A DNA stretch of 54,847 nucleotides from an uncultured Prevotellaceae bacterium (GTDB taxonomy: Bacteria; Bacteroidota; Bacteroidia; Bacteroidales; Bacteroidaceae): assembly GCA_900320585.1 (NCBI GenBank), contig ONSV01000042.1, positions 1-54,847 of the forward strand, written 5' to 3'. A program made the position numbers and the translations under genes. Within the stretch, counting starts at the first letter, position 1, and each line of letters starts with the position of its first letter. Of this stretch, positions 49,961 to 54,847 are shown one piece after another. The notes below the pieces were generated by a model, which worked only from the letters and a program-made list of their open reading frames with translations, did no database searches and was not told the origin of the DNA.

Positions 49961-50926
49961 ATGAAGGAAGCGCAGTTCGTCAGTCGGCACATCGAGAAAT
50001 GGAGAAAAGCGGAAATGCTCTTGGGCGACCGGCTTTTCGCCACACCCGACGAGTTGGTCGACGCCTATAACGAGGTGACATCCGACCTGGCTTTCTCGCA
50101 GACCCATTTCCCCGAATCGGCAGTCACGCCATACCTCAACGACCTGGCCCTGGCGCTGCACCGCGACCTCTACCGCAACAAGCGCGACCCATGGATGCGG
50201 CTCGTCACGTTCTGGACACACGAGGTGCCGCTCAGTGTCTATGAGGCACGCCGGCCGCTGCTCGTCTCGCTGGCCGTATTCGTGGCTTTCATCATCATCG
50301 GGATGCTGTCGACACTGGGCGACCCCGACTTCCCACGCCTTATCCTGGGCGATGGGTATGTAGACATGACTCTTGAGAACATCGAGAGAGGCGAACCCAT
50401 GGCCGTGTATGGCGGCGACTCGCAGTTGCTGTCGTTCCTGGGCATCACCTTCAATAATGTGATGGTGGCTTTCCGCACCTATGTCATGGGAATCTTCACC
50501 AGTTTCGGCACCTGCTACATCTTGATGAACAATGGCATCATGGTGGGGGCCTTCGTCACCTTCTTCATCGTGCGGGGGCTCTTCGTCGAGTCGATACTGG
50601 CCATCATGCTCCATGGCACGCTCGAACTGTCGGCCATCGTCATCGCAGGAGGCGCCGGCATCACCCTGGGCAACGGATGGCTCTTCCCCGGCTCCTATAG
50701 CCGGATACAGTCGTTTGTCAGGGCGGCACGGCATAGTGTCAAGGTGCTCGCATCCACCGTTCCGTTGTTTGTCGTGGCGGGCTTCATCGAGGGATTCTTC
50801 ACCCGCTACACCGAGGTGGGCGACCTGCTCAGGCTCCTGGTCATCCTCTGCTCTTTGGCGTTCGTCATTTTCTACTATGTGCTCTTACCCATAAAGCGAC
50901 ACCGCGATGCAACAAGTCAGGGATAA
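49961..50926 (+). CDS. SpoIIM-like (stage II sporulation protein M family) membrane protein
   Basis: 321-residue integral membrane protein. An N-terminal soluble helical part (about 1-85, KEAQFVSRHIEKWRKAEMLL) is followed by several spans: about 88-108 (LLVSLAVFVAFIIIGML), and further ones around ITFNNVMVAFRTYVMGIF, VGAFVTFFIVRGLF and the C-terminal LLVILCSLAFVIFYYVLL. The HGTLELSAIVIAGGAG segment is typical of the family. This organism does not sporulate, so the family name is historical. The ATG at 49961 is chosen over an upstream in-frame ATG that overlaps the promoter. It overlaps the next gene by 20 nt. Confidence 0.85.
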   Translation: MKEAQFVSRHIEKWRKAEMLLGDRLFATPDELVDAYNEVTSDLAFSQTHFPESAVTPYLNDLALALHRDLYRNKRDPWMRLVTFWTHEVPLSVYEARRPLLVSLAVFVAFIIIGMLSTLGDPDFPRLILGDGYVDMTLENIERGEPMAVYGGDSQLLSFLGITFNNVMVAFRTYVMGIFTSFGTCYILMNNGIMVGAFVTFFIVRGLFVESILAIMLHGTLELSAIVIAGGAGITLGNGWLFPGSYSRIQSFVRAARHSVKVLASTVPLFVVAGFIEGFFTRYTEVGDLLRLLVILCSLAFVIFYYVLLPIKRHRDATSQG

Positions 50927-51797
50927 GATACTCGTCTACCAATGGCGCACCCTTTCGCAGCGTATCGAGGCGGTGTTCGATTTCATGCGGCTCTGCCGCA
51001 AGGCTTGGTTCTTGTTGTTGGCGGTGCTTTACACGCCTTTGTGCGTGGCACTCACCGTGGCGTCGTTCCTCAACTATTCGCACGATGAGAATTACACCGG
51101 CACCACCGATTTTGAGGTCTGGGGGCTTTTCTCATGGATTACAGGTCCGGGACACGGGTTCTTCATCTGTGTGGCGGCGTTGGCCGCGTGGATGATGTTT
51201 GTGCATGTCTACTCCTTGTTGGCAGCCTATGAGGACAACGACTTCTGTCTCGACAATGCCACCCTGCGCATGTTGTGGCCCTATGTGCGCGCCGCGCTCT
51301 TGCCATCACTTGTACCAGCGTCGCTGCTCGTCTTCATCTGCTTGTTGATGTATGCCGTCCCACATCCTCTGCTTGTCGTCCTCATCAACGTGCTGGCCAC
51401 ACCCCTGGCGCTGTTCCCTCCTGTCTATATGATCAAGCGGCGGGGGAGTGTGGTGGCCTTTGCCGAGGCTTTCAAGTTGGGCTTCTCCTCTTGGCTCAGT
51501 CTGGCATTTGCCATCTTCCTGGTGATGCTTTTCGGAGCAATGATGTTGCTCTCGGTCAATATGCCATGGATGCTGGCCCGCTTGTTCGATGCCTTCTCCT
51601 CCTCGGGCGAGGAGTGGTGGTATGTCATGTTCCTGCGCTTTGTCGCCATTGCCCTTACCATGATAGGCTATCTCAGCTGCTGTATGGTGGGGTCGATGGT
51701 GCAACTCTACTGTGTGTATCATTTCGGCCACATGTCGCACGCCCAGGGTGGCGAGGAGTCATACGAGAGGTCGATCCGTAATTTCGAGAACCTATAA
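50907..51797 (+). CDS. Hypothetical polytopic membrane protein
   Basis: 296-residue protein that I do not recognise as a named family. At least five hydrophobic spans are seen: about 33-54 (AWFLLLAVLYTPLCVALTVA), 83-103, 128-150, 152-172 and 195-218, with another near 245-265. Short charged loops connect them; the C-terminus is soluble. It overlaps the SpoIIM-like gene by 20 nt, which implies tight coupling. It is probably a partner in the same membrane complex, by context only. Confidence 0.8.
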   Translation: MQQVRDKILVYQWRTLSQRIEAVFDFMRLCRKAWFLLLAVLYTPLCVALTVASFLNYSHDENYTGTTDFEVWGLFSWITGPGHGFFICVAALAAWMMFVHVYSLLAAYEDNDFCLDNATLRMLWPYVRAALLPSLVPASLLVFICLLMYAVPHPLLVVLINVLATPLALFPPVYMIKRRGSVVAFAEAFKLGFSSWLSLAFAIFLVMLFGAMMLLSVNMPWMLARLFDAFSSSGEEWWYVMFLRFVAIALTMIGYLSCCMVGSMVQLYCVYHFGHMSHAQGGEESYERSIRNFENL

Positions 51798-51813
51798 ATA
51801 CGCATCCTGCCAT

Positions 51814-52440
51814 ATGCCTGTCCGTACCGACCAAATCATGAGCAACGACTCGCTGGCAGCGAGTTTGTTCCAGGGGCACGACTACAACCGGTCGCTCGTG
51901 GGCGACTCTCTTGTATGGCAGGAGCAATGGCCGTCGGTGAGTCCCGAACCCACCGAGAAGACGGATTATATAGGGCGTTTCTTCAATGGCATCGTCGATT
52001 TTCTGGCCAGCGTGCCCACTGTTGTCTATGCACTGATAGGCATCGTTCTGGCGGCTTGCCTGGCCTACTGGATTTATCGGAGTCGCTTGTTCTACGCCAA
52101 TCCCGAAGTGGGGGATGGCAATTGGGAAGAGGATGCCGAGGATATCTATGCCGTAGATGTGGACAGCGAGCTCGACAAGGCCCGCCGGCAAAACGACTAT
52201 GCGGCCATCGTGCGCTATGTCTATTTGCATACGCTGCGCGTGCTCGACGAGAGCCACCGCATCGACTGGCGCATCTACAAGACTCCATCGCAATACTCCA
52301 GCGAGTTTGCCCATCCGGCGTTCGCTACCATGACCCGGCATTTCCTGAGAGTGCGATATGGCAAGTTTCCTGCCACTCCGGCTTTGTGCGATGAGATGAG
52401 CGCGCTGGCACAGGAAGTGGAGAAAGGAGGTGAGGCATGA
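51814..52440 (+). CDS. DUF4129-like single-span membrane protein
   Basis: 208 residues. One membrane span (about 63-82, VVYALIGIVLAACLAYWIY) separates an N-terminal part facing one side from a C-terminal cytoplasmic domain. The latter holds the segment AAIVRYVYLHTLRVLDE, then IDWRIYKTPSQYSSEF and a helix ending AQEVEKGG, as in DUF4129-like proteins of MoxR clusters. An ATG at 51814 is preferred; the frame is open further into the previous gene. The stop overlaps the next start (ATGA). Confidence 0.75.
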   Translation: MPVRTDQIMSNDSLAASLFQGHDYNRSLVGDSLVWQEQWPSVSPEPTEKTDYIGRFFNGIVDFLASVPTVVYALIGIVLAACLAYWIYRSRLFYANPEVGDGNWEEDAEDIYAVDVDSELDKARRQNDYAAIVRYVYLHTLRVLDESHRIDWRIYKTPSQYSSEFAHPAFATMTRHFLRVRYGKFPATPALCDEMSALAQEVEKGGEA

Positions 52441-53813
52441 GAAAGAACCTGCTTGCCGTTGCCCTGCTCGTTGGCGTGATAGTCGTTGTATACTTGTGGA
52501 TGATGGCCAACCGCACGTTCACGTGGCAGACGACCTACCTCCATGAGAGCGATGAGCCTTACGACTGCCAGATCTTCGATTCCCTGGCCTCGGCCACCAT
52601 GCCTAATGGCTATACTTACTGGAATCAGTCGCTCGACAGCCTGATGCATGTGCCCGGACGCAAGTCGTTACTCATCATCAACACCTCATGGCGATTGGAC
52701 GAGAAACAGTGGCAACGCGTCGACTCTTGCCTGCGACGGGGCGACAAGGTGCTGGTAGCCCTCGATAACGATAACACCTATCTACGGGAAAAATATCATT
52801 TGAGCACAAGCTTCGATTATTCCAGTGTGTCAAAACTGGCCAAGACGCTTAAGGGGCATCTGGTGCCCGACACTTTGGATTGGGTGGGGCAGGCACCGCT
52901 TTCTGTCAATGTCAGTCAGGGCCTGTTCTCTGGATGGATCTCACTTGGTTTCGACTCCCGTTTCAAGCCTACGGCTTATTTGCGGGCAGATACCTTGTGG
53001 AAACAATTGGCTTTGGCACAAAAAGCTGTTCGCTCCGAGTTTGGTGGCGTATATGCCCGGGATTCCGTGGTGGAGAAGCGCGAATGGTTCAATTACTTGT
53101 CGGTTGATGACCATGACCTCATTGTTGCTGAGTCCAACGGCCGGTTGCGGATGCCCATCTCGGTGGCCGGCCACATAGGCAAAGGCTGGCTTTACGTCTC
53201 ATCCACACCACTCTTCTTTACCAACTATGGTGCCCTCGATCCGCATGTCTCCAAGTTCCTCAACCGACAGATGGCACAACTCGCTGATTATCCTACTTAC
53301 AGGGTCGACTGCAAGTTGTTTCAGAAGACATATAAAGGTAACTCTGGTGACGACTTCACCAAGTCGCCACTCTCCTATATGCTCTCCAAGCCACCCCTGC
53401 GTGGGGCGCTCTACACGCTGTTGGCTGCCATCGTGCTCTTCATGGTGTTCACAGCCCGCCGGCGGCAGCGTGTCATCCCCGTGCACGAGCCGCCCGCCAA
53501 CCGCAACCTGGAGTTCGTGAGGCTGCTCGGCACCATCTACCACCGGCGCCACGACAATATCGACCTGTTGCGCAAGAAATACACTTATTTCAAGGACGAG
53601 GTGCGGCGGCGTATGATGATCGACCTCGACGATGAGCGTGGCGCGGAGCAGAACGCACGTTTGCTGGCCCAGCGCACAGGGCTCGATGAGAATGAGGTGG
53701 CCACCTTGCTGCAACGCCTGCGCCAAATCGTGGCTACCGCCGGAGGCGATATCAGCAGCCATGACCTCATCTCCTACATCGACCAGATAGAAAACATTTC
53801 AAAAAATCTCTAA
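52437..53813 (+). CDS. DUF4350-like membrane protein
   Basis: 458 residues. An N-terminal span (5-22) is followed by a large extracytoplasmic or cytoplasmic domain with a GATase-like feel (KSLLIINTSWRLDEKQWQRVDSCLRRGDKVLVALDN), then a second span (about 316-336, GALYTLLAAIVLFMVFTA) and a C-terminal helical domain of about 120 residues. This layout fits DUF4350 proteins that accompany MoxR. Whether the central domain binds a ligand is unknown. It overlaps the DUF4129-like gene by 4 nt and is 1 nt before moxR. Confidence 0.75.
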   Translation: MRKNLLAVALLVGVIVVVYLWMMANRTFTWQTTYLHESDEPYDCQIFDSLASATMPNGYTYWNQSLDSLMHVPGRKSLLIINTSWRLDEKQWQRVDSCLRRGDKVLVALDNDNTYLREKYHLSTSFDYSSVSKLAKTLKGHLVPDTLDWVGQAPLSVNVSQGLFSGWISLGFDSRFKPTAYLRADTLWKQLALAQKAVRSEFGGVYARDSVVEKREWFNYLSVDDHDLIVAESNGRLRMPISVAGHIGKGWLYVSSTPLFFTNYGALDPHVSKFLNRQMAQLADYPTYRVDCKLFQKTYKGNSGDDFTKSPLSYMLSKPPLRGALYTLLAAIVLFMVFTARRRQRVIPVHEPPANRNLEFVRLLGTIYHRRHDNIDLLRKKYTYFKDEVRRRMMIDLDDERGAEQNARLLAQRTGLDENEVATLLQRLRQIVATAGGDISSHDLISYIDQIENISKNL

Positions 53814-53814
53814 T

Positions 53815-54801
53815 ATGCCGAATCTTATGGAAGAAAACACTCAACAAAGGTTAGACCTCACGGCTTTTCATGAGAAAATCACCCTCGTGCGACAGAAAAT
53901 CGGTACGGTGGTGGTGGGACAGACCAATGCGGTCGACTTGCTGCTCACCGCCGTGATGGCCAACGGACATGTGCTCCTCGAGGGCGTTCCCGGAGTGGCC
54001 AAGACCTTGCTGGCCAAAGTGATGGCGCGGCTCATCGACGCACGGTTCAGCAGGCTCCAGTTCACACCCGACCTCATGCCCAGCGACGTGTTGGGCACCA
54101 CCGTCTTCAACCAGAAGGATGCCGAGTTCGTGTTCCACAAAGGTCCTGTCTTTGCCGACCTTGTGCTTGTCGACGAGATCAACCGTGCCCCTGCCAAGAC
54201 CCAGGCAGCGCTCTTCGAGGTGATGGAGGAGCGGCAGGCCACCATCGATGGCACCACCTATCCCATGGGCGATTTGTTTACCGTTGTCGCCACGCAGAAC
54301 CCCGTGGAGCAAGAGGGCACCTACAAGTTGCCCGAGGCCCAGCTCGACCGCTTCCTCATGAAGGTGGTGATGGTGTATCCGCCTTCGCAACTCGAACTGG
54401 TGATCCTGAAGCGACATCATGAGAACATTCGCCTCACCAAGCTCGACGACTTCGTTCCATTGATCACGAAGGAGGAGTTGCTGGCATTCCGCGCGTTGAT
54501 CAAGGATGTGGTAGTGGAGGAGAGCCTGCTGAAGTATATCGTCGACTTGGTGCAGCTCACACGCAACACCAAGGCGGTGTATCTGGGTGCCTCGCCTCGC
54601 GCGGCGGTAGCACTGTTGCAGGCGTCGAAGGCTTATGCATTGCTCCAGGGCCGCGATTTCGTCACTCCCGACGATATCAAGTTTGTTGCTCCGTCGGTTC
54701 TCCAGCACCGTCTTGTGCTCACTGCCGAGGCCGAGATGGAGGGATACAACGCTGCAAGGCTCATCGCCACGCTCCTTGAGCAAATAGAAGTTCCCAAATA
54801 G
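53815..54801 (+). CDS. MoxR family AAA+ ATPase
   Basis: 328-residue AAA+ ATPase of the MoxR/RavA class. Walker A is GVPGVAKT at 57-64 and Walker B is LVLVDEINRAP with D120/E121. Sensor and arginine-finger regions follow (ATQNPVEQEGTYKLPEAQLDRF), and the lid domain contains LGASPRAAVALLQA. MoxR proteins act as chaperone-like ATPases that assemble or activate partner proteins with VWA domains, often in the cell envelope. Here the partner is likely the DUF58 protein that starts just downstream. An alternative start is the ATG at 53827. Confidence 0.92.
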   Translation: MPNLMEENTQQRLDLTAFHEKITLVRQKIGTVVVGQTNAVDLLLTAVMANGHVLLEGVPGVAKTLLAKVMARLIDARFSRLQFTPDLMPSDVLGTTVFNQKDAEFVFHKGPVFADLVLVDEINRAPAKTQAALFEVMEERQATIDGTTYPMGDLFTVVATQNPVEQEGTYKLPEAQLDRFLMKVVMVYPPSQLELVILKRHHENIRLTKLDDFVPLITKEELLAFRALIKDVVVEESLLKYIVDLVQLTRNTKAVYLGASPRAAVALLQASKAYALLQGRDFVTPDDIKFVAPSVLQHRLVLTAEAEMEGYNAARLIATLLEQIEVPK

Positions 54802-54811
54802 ACTATAGTTC

Positions 54812-54847
54812 ATGTTTCTTACGGGCAGGTCATACGTATTCCTTGTG
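54812..54847 (+). CDS. Start of a probable DUF58 protein (cut by window end)
   Basis: Only the first 12 codons are present (MFLTGRSYVFLV). A hydrophobic start 10 nt after moxR fits the DUF58 proteins that usually follow MoxR in this phylum. The assignment rests on position and the start alone. Confidence 0.5.
   Translation, partial: MFLTGRSYVFLV

Noticed and set aside
49961-50926. A sign of sporulation from the SpoIIM-like gene
   Set aside because: The family is widespread in non-sporulating bacteria, usually near MoxR/DUF58/RDD genes, and no other sporulation gene is present.

Overview
The window is a chromosomal segment from a member of the Bacteroidales, most like a Prevotella-type organism. 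Several things point there. Gene starts mostly lack Shine-Dalgarno sequences. At least ten gene starts carry the Bacteroidetes promoter (TTTG about 19-21 nt before TANNTTTG). The gene order rpsU / tyrosine recombinase / hpf / tRNAs / tuf / tRNA-Trp / secE / nusG / rplKAJL / rpoBC / DUF3467 / rpsLG / fusA / S10-spc-alpha is that of the phylum. The protein sequences fit as well. Genus-level placement is inference.

Layout. (1) 1-8.8 kb, housekeeping and metabolism: gltX and waaA on plus; a compact minus-strand operon of a DUF3737 beta-helix protein, a MalY/PatB-type PLP enzyme and a gamma-carbonic-anhydrase-like protein; mdh on minus with its own promoter and terminator; a three-domain aminopeptidase P on plus. 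(2) 8.8-9.9 kb, an AT-rich island with one small unknown protein, inverted repeats and a short GC-rich patch. (3) 9.9-43.1 kb, the information-processing superregion: rpsU, a XerC/D-like recombinase, hpf, four tRNAs, tuf, tRNA-Trp, then nearly uninterrupted plus-strand operons for transcription antitermination, ribosomal proteins, RNA polymerase, elongation factors, SecE/SecY, methionine aminopeptidase and IF-1, closed by a strong terminator after rplQ. (4) 43.1-48.9 kb: a glycine-zipper lipoprotein, gdhA on minus, and a 988-residue protein joining receiver domains to a PEP-synthase-type ATP-grasp domain but lacking the rest of a PEP synthase. (5) 48.9-54.8 kb: a promoter/palindrome/terminator unit that may be a small RNA, a divergent RDD membrane protein, and an operon SpoIIM-like / membrane protein / DUF4129-like / DUF4350-like / MoxR ATPase / start of a probable DUF58 protein, cut by the window end.

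Three core genes are broken in this sequence: rpoB has a ~38-41 nt deletion, rpoC a 41-nt imperfect tandem duplication that looks like a junction of two alleles, and rpsD a ~155 nt deletion. All three shift the frame, and a cell could not live with them as drawn, so the likeliest reading is assembly or strain-mixing error in a metagenome-derived sequence.

The best candidates for undescribed biology are the receiver/ATP-grasp protein, the putative small RNA at 49.0-49.1 kb, the MoxR membrane cluster, a ~26-residue insertion in ribosomal protein L18, a perfect promoter inside rplD, and the small PNxY-motif protein.
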